A DNA stretch of 34,465 nt from contig NZ_AHTH01000035.1 in assembly GCF_000245735.1 (NCBI RefSeq), positions 1 through 34,465 on the forward strand. Direction: 5' to 3'. Of the stretch, positions 22,885 through 31,708 are shown piece after piece. This DNA comes from Alishewanella jeotgali KCTC 22429. Lineage in GTDB: Bacteria > Pseudomonadota > Gammaproteobacteria > Enterobacterales > Alteromonadaceae. The position numbers and the translations under genes are program-made. The notes beneath the pieces were generated by a model. The model did not search any database, was not told the DNA's origin, and saw only the letters and a program-made list of their open reading frames with translations. Positions within the stretch are counted from its first letter, which is position 1, and every line of letters begins with the position of its first letter.

Positions 22885-22916
22885 AACCACTTACGCGAAA
22901 GCTAAGTGGTTTTTTT
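22885..22916 (+). terminator. Intrinsic terminator after tRNA-Arg
   Basis: A 9-bp stem AACCACTTA / TAAGTGGTT is capped by an inner GC/GC pair with a GAAA tetraloop and followed by a T-run to 22916. It starts nine bases after the CCA end. Confidence 0.9.
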
Positions 22917-22920
22917 GTGC

Positions 22921-22953
22921 CCCGTGACAAATCCGTGACGTAATCGTGACAAA
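22921..22953 (+). repeat. Three 11-bp direct repeats containing CGTGAC
   Basis: CGTGAC occurs at 22923, 22934 and 22945, exactly 11 bases apart, in the units CCCGTGACAAA, TCCGTGACGTA and ATCGTGACAAA. One helical turn between copies would place a bound protein on one face of DNA. The position just past a tRNA and its terminator suits integrase arm sites or regulator sites. No integrase gene is in the window, so function is unknown. Confidence 0.6.
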
Positions 22954-23057
22954 CGCTATTAATCATCCCCAGAAAATTATGCTTTTTTGACCTCTGCCTT
23001 AAAACTGACACAAGTCATCATTTTCAATAAAAGACTTTTTTCTGACTCAATGAATAT

Positions 23058-23080
23058 GACTGTAAAATCAGCTGACAGTC
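23058..23080 (+). promoter_or_regulatory. Inverted repeat overlapping a possible -10, upstream of the activator gene
   Basis: GACTGT (23058-23063) and ACAGTC (23075-23080) form an inverted repeat with an 11-base centre. A -10-like TAAAAT (23063-23068) lies within it, without a good -35. Such an arrangement could be an operator for autoregulation of the activator gene, which starts 87 bases on. The rest of the 250-base gap 22917-23166 is A/T-rich and shows no gene. Confidence 0.3.
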
Positions 23081-23166
23081 TAAAACTCATCCAAATCAAG
23101 CAGTGTAAAAAAGTTTATTTCAGGTAATATTGCTTACAGTATTTCACTTGATACGAGATCGCTGCT

Positions 23167-24669
23167 TTGAACACTTTGTTAACCTGGCTTGGTACTAAAG
23201 ACATCGACAATATGGAGTTGGACCAGCATGCGGCTATTTCAGCTATTGCGGCGAAGTCTGATTTTCAGTTCGATAAAATCGTGATCTTATCGAATCACCG
23301 TGAAGAGGTGTGGGGGCGTTTCGAGCAGTTTATTAAAAAGAAGCTGGCTCATGCTCGTCGGCAAGAAGCAGATGTTGTGGTAAAGCGGGCGCATATTGAC
23401 AGCCCAATTGACTATCACTCAATTGCCAAAGAAACCGAGAAGTGGATTGGAAAACTATCTGAAGAAGCGGAAACGCTGTTAGTTAACCTAACTTCCGGCA
23501 CACCAGCTATGACAACCTTGTCTGTGCTAATTGGTAAGGGTAAACCCAATGTTCGCTTTATGCAGGTTACACCTAAGAATGAACCGCTAAACGTTGATAT
23601 ACCGTTAGACTTCAGCCTGGAGTATACAAAATCCGCAGCACGGCATATCGCCTCAAAAGCCACTTCTGCACCCAAGCTTGATGCGGCATTTTCTGCAATA
23701 ACCTGCGTCTCAGATAACATGCAAGCGGTTGTTAGCAGAGCAAAGCGGTTAGCCGCCTCTGAAGTTCCGGCCCTTATTTTAGGTGAAACAGGTACCGGTA
23801 AGGAGGAGATGGCCAAAGCCATTCATAAAGCTAGCTTCAGAGCCAGCAAACCCCTTAAAACCGTTAACTGTGGCGCACTTGCACCAACATTGGTTGAATC
23901 CATTTTATTTGGTCACAGAAAAGGTGCCTTTACCGGCGCCAACCAGGACTATCCCGGGTTATTTGAACAAGCTGATGGCGGTACTTTATTTCTCGACGAG
24001 ATTGGTGAACTAAGCCCTGATATTCAGGTGAAGCTGCTACGGGCATTGCAGCAAGGCGAAATAACACCACTAGGTGATACTGAAACCAAAACTGTTGATG
24101 TAAGAGTGGTTGCCGCAACTCATAAGAATCTGCAACAGATGGTGGCTGATGGCACTTTCAGGGAAGATTTGTTTTATCGCCTCGCTGTTGGCATTATAAC
24201 GCTGCCGTCTCTAAAACAGAGAATTGCAGATTTGCCGCTTATTGTGCAGCAACTCACGCAGCAAATTAATAACGCAGGTGTAAAACAACCTGGCTATATA
24301 AGTAAAAAAATTTCCGAAGAAGGAATTAATTTTATTTCTAAACAACCCTGGCCAGGTAACATCCGTGAGCTTTGGAGTACACTTAATCGCGCTTTTTTGT
24401 GGTCCGATAAAGCTGAAATTGGAGCAGCAGAGTTGGCAGATGTAATGTTGTCGGTGGCAAAAACCTCAGTCGATGAGCATGTTACATTGGCATATCATGA
24501 TAAAGTCGATTTATATCAAATAACTGATAATATTCAAAAAAAGTATATCGAAGCGGCATTGAAAGCCAGCGGCAATGTGAAAAAGCATGCTACTCAAATG
24601 TTAGGATTAAAAGATCATCAAACGCTGACTAATTGGATGAACCGCTTAGGCATAGAAATCGAAAAATAG
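23167..24669 (+). CDS. Sigma-54 enhancer-binding activator with CARF-like N-terminal sensor
   Basis: A 500-residue transcription activator. Residues 1-165 resemble a CARF domain: the first strand is LLTWLGTKD, and [10 protein letters not shown] (106-115) is the ligand-loop signature shared with CARF proteins such as Csm6. The AAA+ sigma-54 interaction domain (about 180-405) is complete: Walker A GETGTGKE 206-213, GAFTGA 253-258, Walker B LFLDEIGE 274-281, FREDLFYRL 331-339, and WPGNIREL 395-402. A Fis-like helix-turn-helix lies at 455-495. RtcR, regulator of RNA repair, has the same layout, but this sensor is clearly different from that of E. coli RtcR. Start: TTG at 23167, because an in-frame TGA lies at 23149 and the first strand would be lost with later starts. 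A sigma-54 promoter follows 15 bases after its stop, so the hsd operon is the likely target. CARF domains bind cyclic oligonucleotides or, perhaps, RNA ends; the ligand here is inferred only. Confidence 0.9.
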   Translation: MNTLLTWLGTKDIDNMELDQHAAISAIAAKSDFQFDKIVILSNHREEVWGRFEQFIKKKLAHARRQEADVVVKRAHIDSPIDYHSIAKETEKWIGKLSEEAETLLVNLTSGTPAMTTLSVLIGKGKPNVRFMQVTPKNEPLNVDIPLDFSLEYTKSAARHIASKATSAPKLDAAFSAITCVSDNMQAVVSRAKRLAASEVPALILGETGTGKEEMAKAIHKASFRASKPLKTVNCGALAPTLVESILFGHRKGAFTGANQDYPGLFEQADGGTLFLDEIGELSPDIQVKLLRALQQGEITPLGDTETKTVDVRVVAATHKNLQQMVADGTFREDLFYRLAVGIITLPSLKQRIADLPLIVQQLTQQINNAGVKQPGYISKKISEEGINFISKQPWPGNIRELWSTLNRAFLWSDKAEIGAAELADVMLSVAKTSVDEHVTLAYHDKVDLYQITDNIQKKYIEAALKASGNVKKHATQMLGLKDHQTLTNWMNRLGIEIEK

Positions 24670-24677
24670 CAGTCAGC
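24624..24677 (+). promoter_or_regulatory. Possible activator binding site: GCTGACT inverted repeat
   Basis: GCTGACT at 24624-24630 and its reverse complement AGTCAGC at 24671-24677 flank the last part of the activator gene, directly upstream of the -24 element at 24685. Enhancer sites for sigma-54 activators commonly lie in this range. The half-sites are far apart (about 47 bases) and only seven bases long, so this is weak evidence. Related CTGAC motifs occur upstream of the activator gene (23005, 23043, 23072). Confidence 0.25.
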
Positions 24678-24684
24678 AACGAAC

Positions 24685-24700
24685 TGGCACCAAATTTGCG
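24685..24700 (+). promoter_or_regulatory. Sigma-54 (-24/-12) promoter of the hsd operon
   Basis: The site reads TGGCACC-AAAT-TTGCG, matching the consensus TGGCACG-N4-TTGCW at every invariant position: GG at 24686-24687, GC at 24698-24699, exactly 12 bases apart. It lies 15 bases after the stop of the sigma-54 activator gene and 28 bases before the hsdR ATG. Transcription would start near 24711, leaving a leader of about 17 bases with AGGA for hsdR. An upstream activator is obligatory for this promoter class, and the adjacent gene encodes one. Confidence 0.88.
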
Positions 24701-24727
24701 ATACAGGGATATTAGGAATTAATTGGA

Positions 24728-27700
24728 ATGAAGCACGCAATGAGTTTTAAACATCTTGAAGCGCTACCCGAGCTATACCAGCTAGCGGCCTTTGCCCAGG
24801 ATTACGCCTGTAGCGACCCGCAAAGTGCGCTGGTAAAAATGCGCTGCCTGATGGAAAAAATTGTCGGTGTGATTTACGCCAAACTACAATTGCCGGTGTA
24901 TCCCAACGCCAGCATTGTCGACAAGCTTAATGCCGACAGCTTTACCTCTGTAGTTCCCAGCCAAATTATCGACAAACTGCATGCTATTCGTAAAAGCGGT
25001 AACCGCGCGGCGCACGAGGGTAAAGTCAGCCAGCAAGAAGCAGTGTGGATATTACAGGAGTGCTATTTTGTTAGTGGCTACTTCTATGTAGCGTACTGTG
25101 GTGGTGATGCGAAAAACCTGCCTGAATTTGTCGCGCCTGATTGCACTAAACTGGCAGAGCAAACCGATGCGCAGTTCGCTCGTGAGAACAAGCAGCTGCA
25201 AGCCAAACTGGCCGAGCACGAAGCGCGGTTAAAGCAGGCACTGGATGAGCTTAAAGCCGCTGAAGCGGCCCAGTTGAAATCCCAGCAAGAAGCGGCCAAC
25301 CTGAAAAAAGCCATCGATGAAGGCGCAGTCGCCAAAGCCAAAGCTGGCTTTGCCAGCATGTCGGGCATCAATTTCAACGAGGCGCAAACCCGCGCCCGCA
25401 TTATTGATATGGATTTACGTGCAGCCGGTTGGAATGTGTCATTAGATGATAGCTCTACCGAGCAAGTGCGCAAAGAGTTTGAAGTCGATGGCCAGCCCAC
25501 TGCAACAGGTAAAGGCTACGCCGATTATGTGCTGTTTGATGATGACGAACTGCCATTGGCGGTTATTGAAGCCAAGCGCACCCGTGAGTCGGTAGAAAAG
25601 GGCCGCCAACAGGCCATTTTATATGCCAATGCGCTGGAAAAGCGCTATGGCCGCCGCCCGGTGATCTTTTATACCAACGGTTACGATATCCGCCTGCTGG
25701 ACGATGCCCAGGGCTATAACAGTCGCAAGGTATATGGCTATTACAGTAAAGACAGCCTGCAATACTTAATTAAGCAGCGCAGCTTAAAGAAAAACCTCAA
25801 TCAAACCCCGATCGACACCAAGGTGGCAGGGCGTGTTTATCAGATTGAAAGCATCAGCCGGGTGTGTGAGCGCTTTAGCGACAAGCACCGCAAAGCCCTG
25901 GTGGTGCAAGCCACCGGCACCGGTAAAACCCGGGTGTCGATAGCGCTGGCCAAACGTCTGCTCGATGCCGGTTGGGCCAAGCGTGTACTGTTTTTGTGTG
26001 ATCGTAAAGAGCTGCGTAAGCAAGCTGCCAATGCCTTTAACGAACACACCAAAGAGCCGTTGTACGTAGTGGGTAAAAGTAAAAAAGACGCTGCTGCCAG
26101 TGCACGGGTATTTATTGCCACTTACCCTGGCATGATGAGTATTTTTCAGCAATACGATGTTGGTTATTTTGACCTGATTGTGGCCGATGAATCGCACCGC
26201 TCTATCTACAACATTTACGGCGATATTTTTAAGTATTTTGATGCCTTGGAAGTGGGGTTAACCGCCACCCCGGTTGAAATGGTATCTCGCTCTACCTGCG
26301 AGCTGTTTGGTTGTGACTATAAACTGCCTACCGCCAATTACCCGCTGGAGCAGGCGATAGAAGACCGTAACCTGGTGCCGTACAAAATTGTCAGCTTTAC
26401 CACCCAGTTTATGCGCGACGGCATTAAAAAAGACAACCTGAGCGATGAGCAAATTGCCCAGCTGGAAGAGCAGGGTATCGATCCGAACGAGCTGGACTTT
26501 GACGCCGCGCAAATAGACGAAGCGGTGAAAAACAAAGATACCAACCGGGTGATCTTGCGTAACTTAATGGAAAAAGGCCTGCGTGATGTTGACGGCCAGC
26601 TGCCGGGCAAGTCGATTGTGTTCGCACGCAATATTAAACACGCCGAGCTGTTGGCTACTTTATTTGGTGAAATGTACCCGCAGTTACATCCGGATTTTTG
26701 CCGGGTGATTCACTCTAAATACGAGCGTGCCGAAGAGCTTATCGATCAGTTTAAAGCCAGCGATGAAAAGTCTGTGCGCATTGCTATTTCGGTCGATATG
26801 CTCGATACCGGTATCGATGTGCCCGAAGTGGTTAACCTGGTATTCGCTAAACCAATAAAATCCAAAGTAAAGTTTTGGCAGATGATTGGTCGCGGCACTC
26901 GGCTTTGCCCTAATTTGTATGGCCCGGGCAACGATAAAACGCACTTTTTAATTTTCGACCACTGGGAAAACTTCGAGTACTTCGACCTCGACCCAGAGCC
27001 GGAAGACGTAAAACAAAGCAAATCGCTGATGCAAAAGCTGTTTGAAGCGCGGTTAACCTTGGCTGAAACCGCGCTTAAGAAGGCAGATCTGGCAACCTTT
27101 GATGCAGTGATTAAGCTTATTCACGCCGACATTGCCGCGCTGGATATGAATACCATTGCCGTGCGCGATAACTGGCAAGACGTTGAAACCTGTAAAGACG
27201 AAAAGCGGCTAAACCAATTTGCCCCGGCAACAAAAGACCTACTTTGGCAAAGCATTGCGCCCTTAATGCAGTGGCGCAATATTATGGGGCAAAGCGAGGC
27301 CTACCGCTTTGATACCGAAATGGCCAACCTGCAAATTCTGCTGTTTACCGACCCCAGTCAAATTGATATCGCCCGCCAGGCGTTGCTGGGTAAAATTACC
27401 AGCCTGCAAATGCATTTAAACGAAGTGCGCGCTAAAGCCAGCGCCATTGCAGCAATTCAGCAAGACAGCTATTGGCAAAACCTTAGCTTTAATGCACTGG
27501 AGCAAAGCCGTAAAGCATTGCGTGGCATTATTCATCTGCGTGATAAAGCCATTGTTACGCCAACACACGAGCTGGTGCTGGATGTAAAAGAAGATACGGC
27601 CGAATACAAGGTAACCGAACGCGCCGCCAATATCGTGTCGGTGGATTATCAGATTTACCGCCAGGAAGTAGAAAAAACTTTAGCGCCGCTGTTTGACACC

Positions 27701-28162
27701 GATGCGGTATTGCAAAAAATCCGCGCCGGTGAGCAGGTAAGCGAAGCCGATTTAGCCAGGCTGAATGCGTTAGTGCATACGCAAAACCCGAATGTCGATT
27801 TAAATACGCTAAAAGAGTTTTTCCCCGAGTCGACCGTAAGCTTAGATAAAATACTGCGCACCATAGTGGGTATGGATAAAGAGGCGATAGAGCGCGCCTT
27901 TACCGACTTTGTGCAGCAAACCCACACCCATATGAATGCTAAACAGCAGCGTTTTATCGGCATGCTGAAAAACCATTTAATTCGCTACGGTGCAATTGCC
28001 ATTGAACAACTGTACGATGCGCCCTTTACCAGCATTCACGACATGGGGCTGGACGGGGTGTTCAGCCAGCAACAGGCCGATGTGATCCAGCAGTTTATTC
28101 GTCAGTTCGACGTACCGCTGGGCAGTAAAACACCGCGTATTGAAAAAACACTCAGCCTTTAG
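24728..28162 (+). CDS. hsdR: Type I restriction enzyme, endonuclease/translocase subunit HsdR
   Basis: The motor and nuclease subunit of a type I R-M enzyme, EcoEI-like. In its 1144 residues: a DUF4145-like helical amino domain (about 15-125), then a charged coiled coil rich in E, K, Q and A (about 145-200). A PD-(D/E)xK nuclease (about 215-330) has D266 in YADYVLF and the pair E281/K283 in VIEAKRT. The SF2 translocase has Walker A ATGTGKT 395-401, DESH 487-490, LTATP 511-515 and motif VI QMIGRGTRL 718-726. A long carboxy domain for contact with the methylase completes it. All catalytic motifs are intact. AGGA about ten bases ahead supports ATG 24728; another ATG is at 24740. It is the first gene after the sigma-54 promoter, and 84 bases separate it from hsdM. 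Confidence 0.96.
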   Translation: MKHAMSFKHLEALPELYQLAAFAQDYACSDPQSALVKMRCLMEKIVGVIYAKLQLPVYPNASIVDKLNADSFTSVVPSQIIDKLHAIRKSGNRAAHEGKVSQQEAVWILQECYFVSGYFYVAYCGGDAKNLPEFVAPDCTKLAEQTDAQFARENKQLQAKLAEHEARLKQALDELKAAEAAQLKSQQEAANLKKAIDEGAVAKAKAGFASMSGINFNEAQTRARIIDMDLRAAGWNVSLDDSSTEQVRKEFEVDGQPTATGKGYADYVLFDDDELPLAVIEAKRTRESVEKGRQQAILYANALEKRYGRRPVIFYTNGYDIRLLDDAQGYNSRKVYGYYSKDSLQYLIKQRSLKKNLNQTPIDTKVAGRVYQIESISRVCERFSDKHRKALVVQATGTGKTRVSIALAKRLLDAGWAKRVLFLCDRKELRKQAANAFNEHTKEPLYVVGKSKKDAAASARVFIATYPGMMSIFQQYDVGYFDLIVADESHRSIYNIYGDIFKYFDALEVGLTATPVEMVSRSTCELFGCDYKLPTANYPLEQAIEDRNLVPYKIVSFTTQFMRDGIKKDNLSDEQIAQLEEQGIDPNELDFDAAQIDEAVKNKDTNRVILRNLMEKGLRDVDGQLPGKSIVFARNIKHAELLATLFGEMYPQLHPDFCRVIHSKYERAEELIDQFKASDEKSVRIAISVDMLDTGIDVPEVVNLVFAKPIKSKVKFWQMIGRGTRLCPNLYGPGNDKTHFLIFDHWENFEYFDLDPEPEDVKQSKSLMQKLFEARLTLAETALKKADLATFDAVIKLIHADIAALDMNTIAVRDNWQDVETCKDEKRLNQFAPATKDLLWQSIAPLMQWRNIMGQSEAYRFDTEMANLQILLFTDPSQIDIARQALLGKITSLQMHLNEVRAKASAIAAIQQDSYWQNLSFNALEQSRKALRGIIHLRDKAIVTPTHELVLDVKEDTAEYKVTERAANIVSVDYQIYRQEVEKTLAPLFDTDAVLQKIRAGEQVSEADLARLNALVHTQNPNVDLNTLKEFFPESTVSLDKILRTIVGMDKEAIERAFTDFVQQTHTHMNAKQQRFIGMLKNHLIRYGAIAIEQLYDAPFTSIHDMGLDGVFSQQQADVIQQFIRQFDVPLGSKTPRIEKTLSL

Positions 28163-28184
28163 CACTAAACACTAAGCGCTCAAC

Positions 28185-28226
28185 ATTCAACACTAAAGAT
28201 TCAACACTAAAAATTCAAAACTGAAT
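28185..28226 (+). repeat. Three 14-bp tandem repeats between hsdR and hsdM
   Basis: Consecutive units ATTCAACACTAAAG, ATTCAACACTAAAA and ATTCAAAACTGAAT fill half of the hsdR-hsdM gap. More decayed CACTAAA and CTCAAC pieces lie upstream (28163-28184). The array is A/T-rich and contains no clear promoter or hairpin. It could be a simple replication-slippage array or a spacer that sets downstream expression. Confidence 0.7.
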
Positions 28227-28246
28227 AAAGTGGTACAGGAAACCAA

Positions 28247-29836
28247 ATGATTACAGGCCAGCTAAAAAGCAAAATAGACAAACTGTGGGAAGAATTCTGG
28301 ACCGGCGGTATTACCAACCCGCTGACGGTTATCGAGCAAATTACCTTTTTAATGTATGCCCGTATGCTGGATATGAACGAGCAAAAAGATGAAAAGCTCG
28401 CTTCGCGAAGCGGCAAGGCGTTTCACCGCCGCTTTAACGACAACCAGCAACACCTGCGCTGGCAGCATTTTCGTCATTTAGGCGCAGATAAACTCTACAA
28501 ACTGGTTAAAGATGAGCTGTTTCCGTTTTTCGCTGAAAGCTCGGCCCAGTCGGTAAAAGACGGCAATGAAGGCTCGCTGTTTGCTGAGTTTATGAAAGAC
28601 GCCCAGCTGATGATCCAAAAGCAGTCGTTGCTGGTGAAAGCCGTTGAAATGGTCAACGACTTACCGCTGGAAAACAGCGACACCAAGGGCGATTTATACG
28701 AGTACCTGCTAAGCAAGTTAACCACTGCTGGTATTAACGGCCAGTTCCGTACGCCGCGGCATATTATCCGCGCTATGGTTGAAATGCTCGACCCTGGAAT
28801 TAACAGCCGCATTTGTGACCCGTCCACCGGCACCGGCGGCTTTTTAGTCAGCAGCTACGAGTATTTACTGGAAAAATACACCTCGAAAGACGGCGTAGAG
28901 CAAGAGCCGTTATTCGACGAGCAGGGCAAGCCGCTGCTGGATGCCAATGGCAGGCAGCAGGTAAATACGCTGTACTCGGGTGATTTAATCACGCCAGAGC
29001 AGCGCGCCCATATCGATAGCGATATGTTTCACGGCTTTGACTTTGACGCCACCATGCTACGTGTTGCGGCCATGAACCTGGTAATGCATGGCATTAAACA
29101 GCCGGATATTCATTATCAGGACACGCTAAGCCAAAGCTTTAAAGAGCGTTTCCCGCGTGAGGCTAAAGCGGGGTTTGACATTATTCTCGCCAACCCGCCA
29201 TTTAAAGGCAGCCTGGACGAAGAAGACGTTTGCCCGGATATTTTACGTAAGGTTAAAACCAAAAAGACTGAGCTGTTATTCGTCGCCCTTATTGAAAACA
29301 TGCTGAAAATTGGCGGCCAAAGCGCCACCATCGTGCCCGACGGCGTACTGTTTGGCTCATCCAACGCCCACCAGCAACTGCGCCAGTTGCTGGTAGAACA
29401 AAATCAGTTAGAAGCGGTTATCTCCCTGCCAAGCGGCGTATTTAAACCTTATGCCGGGGTATCTACCGCCATTTTAATTTTCACCAAAGGTGGCAGTACC
29501 GATCATGTGTGGTTTTACGATGTACAAGCCGACGGCTTTAGCCTGGACGATAAGCGCACACCAATAAAAGATAATGACTTGCCAGCATTGGTAGCCGGGT
29601 ATAAAACGCGGGATAAAGCCATTGCCGATACCGAGCAAAACGATCGTACGCAAAAAGCCTTTTGGGTAAGCAAAGCGGAAATAGCCGCTAATAAGTACGA
29701 CTTATCCATTAACCGCTACAAGCAAGTAGTGTATGCCGAACAGCAGTATGACGATCCGAAAGTGATCCTAAATAAGTTGGTTGCGCTGGAAAACGATATT
29801 CTGGCGGATTTAAAAGCACTGGAGGCCATGCTGTGA
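28247..29836 (+). CDS. hsdM: Type I restriction-modification DNA methyltransferase subunit HsdM
   Basis: An N6-adenine methyltransferase that works with HsdS to protect DNA and forms the core of the restriction complex. In its 529 residues: a helical amino domain (about 1-140) and the SAM-binding motif [10 protein letters not shown] at 191-200. [10 protein letters not shown] and [10 protein letters not shown] follow. The catalytic NPPF motif is at 316-319 ([10 protein letters not shown]). [16 protein letters not shown] and [19 protein letters not shown] are the later conserved stretches. All motifs are intact, so the enzyme should be active. ACAGGA at 28235-28240 precedes the ATG by six bases. 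It ends in a GTGA overlap with hsdS. A short perfect palindrome, CGCTTCGCGAAGCG, lies in its coding sequence at 28399-28412. Confidence 0.97.
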   Translation: MITGQLKSKIDKLWEEFWTGGITNPLTVIEQITFLMYARMLDMNEQKDEKLASRSGKAFHRRFNDNQQHLRWQHFRHLGADKLYKLVKDELFPFFAESSAQSVKDGNEGSLFAEFMKDAQLMIQKQSLLVKAVEMVNDLPLENSDTKGDLYEYLLSKLTTAGINGQFRTPRHIIRAMVEMLDPGINSRICDPSTGTGGFLVSSYEYLLEKYTSKDGVEQEPLFDEQGKPLLDANGRQQVNTLYSGDLITPEQRAHIDSDMFHGFDFDATMLRVAAMNLVMHGIKQPDIHYQDTLSQSFKERFPREAKAGFDIILANPPFKGSLDEEDVCPDILRKVKTKKTELLFVALIENMLKIGGQSATIVPDGVLFGSSNAHQQLRQLLVEQNQLEAVISLPSGVFKPYAGVSTAILIFTKGGSTDHVWFYDVQADGFSLDDKRTPIKDNDLPALVAGYKTRDKAIADTEQNDRTQKAFWVSKAEIAANKYDLSINRYKQVVYAEQQYDDPKVILNKLVALENDILADLKALEAML

Positions 29837-30969
29837 GTTGGCCAGTAGTTGAACTTGGTTCAGTAGTTTCATTTATTGGTGGCTCGCAACCGCCGAAATC
29901 TGAATTCAAATACGAAGCTCAGGATGGATATGTAAGACTACTTCAGATTAGGGACTACAAATCTGATGATAATTTAACTTATATACCAGCTAAGTCTACT
30001 AAGAAGTTTTGCTCAAAAGATGATGTGATGATTGGTCGGTACGGCCCACCGGTTTTCCAGATTTTAAGGGGGCTTGAAGGCGCATATAACGTGGCCTTAA
30101 TGAAAGCTCAGCCTAGCGAGCTGGTTGATAAGGATTACCTTTATTACTTTTTGAAGCAGGAAAAACTATTCAGGTTAATTGATGGCTTGTCTCAACGGAC
30201 GGCCGGTCAAAGTGGTGTTGATATGGATGCTTTAAAAGCTTATCCAATGATACTCCCACCCGTAGCCGAGCAAAAACGCATTGCCGCGATACTGGACAAA
30301 GCCGACGCCATCCGCCGCAAACGCCAGCAAGCCATTCAACTCGCCGATGACTTCCTTCGCGCTGTGTTTTTGGAGATGTTTGGTGATCCGGTGACGAATC
30401 CGAAGGGTTGGGATCGCCAATCTTTAGATAGAGTAGCGCCTGTATTACCATTAAAAAAGAAAGTTGCAGAACATGAGAATGTTTGGCTAATCAATCTCGA
30501 TGCAATTGAAGCACAATCGGGGAAAATTATTCACAAATTGATTGTGCCTTATGCGGAAGTTGGTAGCTCCACTAATCATTTTAATGAGACGCATGTTCTT
30601 TATTCAAAATTACGTCCATATCTAAATAAAGTTGTAATACCTAACAGCGAGGGAATGGCTACATCTGAATTGCTTACTCTTTTGCCGTCACCCAAAAAAA
30701 TAACTAGAGAATTTTTAGCGACATATTTGAGAAGCAATGCATTTGTAAGTTGGGCAAATACTAAAGTGGCTGGGGCCAAAATGCCTAGATTATCTACTGT
30801 AGAGTTAAAAAAACATCAGATCTTTGTGCCACCTCTTCAGTTGCAACAGGAGTTTTCACAGAAATTCCGTCATGTTTTAGATATGGCGGAGCGGAGCAAT
30901 GAAGTACTAAAAAATAATGATAGTTTCTTTAGTTGTTTAAGCCAAAAAGCATTTTCCGGCCAGTTATAA
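29833..30969 (+). CDS. hsdS: Type I restriction-modification specificity subunit HsdS
   Basis: The DNA-recognition subunit. In its 378 residues there are two target-recognition domains: about 1-140, starting [15 protein letters not shown], and about 190-330. Each is followed by a conserved helical spacer: [21 protein letters not shown] near 147-167, and [16 protein letters not shown] near 336-351. [11 protein letters not shown] begins the second half, the typical entry to the second domain. It is slightly shorter than many HsdS proteins but complete. The start is a GTG overlapping hsdM by four bases, with GGAGG at 29821-29825. The recognition domains are A/T-rich while the central spacer is clearly richer in G/C, a sign of domain exchange. 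The target sequence cannot be deduced; two half-sites are expected. Confidence 0.93.
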   Translation: MSWPVVELGSVVSFIGGSQPPKSEFKYEAQDGYVRLLQIRDYKSDDNLTYIPAKSTKKFCSKDDVMIGRYGPPVFQILRGLEGAYNVALMKAQPSELVDKDYLYYFLKQEKLFRLIDGLSQRTAGQSGVDMDALKAYPMILPPVAEQKRIAAILDKADAIRRKRQQAIQLADDFLRAVFLEMFGDPVTNPKGWDRQSLDRVAPVLPLKKKVAEHENVWLINLDAIEAQSGKIIHKLIVPYAEVGSSTNHFNETHVLYSKLRPYLNKVVIPNSEGMATSELLTLLPSPKKITREFLATYLRSNAFVSWANTKVAGAKMPRLSTVELKKHQIFVPPLQLQQEFSQKFRHVLDMAERSNEVLKNNDSFFSCLSQKAFSGQL

Positions 30970-30988
30970 CTTGAATAACAAGGATGTT

Positions 30989-31699
30989 ATGAATAACGAA
31001 CTTACCACCATAAACGACAAATACCTTTATGCTTTAAGTGCCGCTGCAGATTGGCTAACCGTATCCGATTGGGCGCTAAAGGTCGCGGAGCTATTTCCCG
31101 ATTTACTGGCTACTGCCAACGCGCAAGCGGCTAAACAGAAAAACGACACCACAGGCCTTCGGGAAATTGCCGCTAGGCTAAGCTCGCGTATTTCCAGCGG
31201 TGGCTTTGGCAGCCAGATTGAAGTTGATGCCAGCGAGCGGCCAAAAAAGGTGCGTTTTTTAACGCCTACAGAGCAGCAGCAACATGAGGCGGAAGAGGTT
31301 GAAGAAGACTTAGCACCACTTCGCCGTATCGACATAATAAAGCGCGATAGTGAACAACTAAGCGTGGCTGAGCAATACCGGATTGACGAGTTTGAAGCCA
31401 TCAGTCGCCAGCTTAAAGCCTACTTTGGGTTGGATTTCGAGGTAGACCACGCAACAGCGCTGTTAAATGCCAAAACACCGGGCAAACACCACCCTGATAA
31501 TTTGCAGCTACTACTAAAAGCGCATAATGGTAAAAAGCACGCCAACAACTGGCCTCGTTTTAGCTTTGACGAGCAAAAACAATACATCGAAGCCGCCATA
31601 ACCTTGCAAACTCTGGTAGCAAGCAGAATGAATGTTGAAGTAGAAACCCGTGTAATGGCGTCACTTTTAAGCCGGTTAGAAGCGGTTTATGGGAGCTAA
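30989..31699 (+). CDS. HNH endonuclease-like protein
   Basis: I do not know a named family for the whole protein. From ATG 30989 it has 236 residues. The first part (about 10-45) looks like a winged-helix segment (YALSAAADWLTVSDWALKVAE). The middle is charged (E-rich near 100-107). The end holds an HNH-type signature: VDH at 152-154, HHPDNLQLL at 167-175, and HNGKKHANNW at 179-188, supplying the expected catalytic histidine and metal ligands. It should therefore cut DNA or nick it. A TTG at 30971 would add six residues; AAGGA at 30980-30984 favours the ATG. It follows hsdS by 19 bases and precedes the ATPase gene by nine, so it is part of the operon. The pairing with an ATPase recalls Septu, but order and domains differ. 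Confidence 0.75.
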   Translation: MNNELTTINDKYLYALSAAADWLTVSDWALKVAELFPDLLATANAQAAKQKNDTTGLREIAARLSSRISSGGFGSQIEVDASERPKKVRFLTPTEQQQHEAEEVEEDLAPLRRIDIIKRDSEQLSVAEQYRIDEFEAISRQLKAYFGLDFEVDHATALLNAKTPGKHHPDNLQLLLKAHNGKKHANNWPRFSFDEQKQYIEAAITLQTLVASRMNVEVETRVMASLLSRLEAVYGS

Positions 31700-31708
31700 G
31701 GATATCTA

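Noticed and set aside
23167..24669. Calling the activator RtcR.
   Set aside because: The layout is the same, but the sensor sequence differs from E. coli RtcR and no rtcA or rtcB gene is adjacent.
28185..28226. Tandem repeats considered as a CRISPR array.
   Set aside because: The units are 14 bases long and directly adjacent with no unique spacers.
28399..28412. Perfect palindrome CGCTTCGCGAAGCG in hsdM as a regulatory site.
   Set aside because: It is within a conserved coding region that reads normally, and a 14-base palindrome alone is too little evidence.
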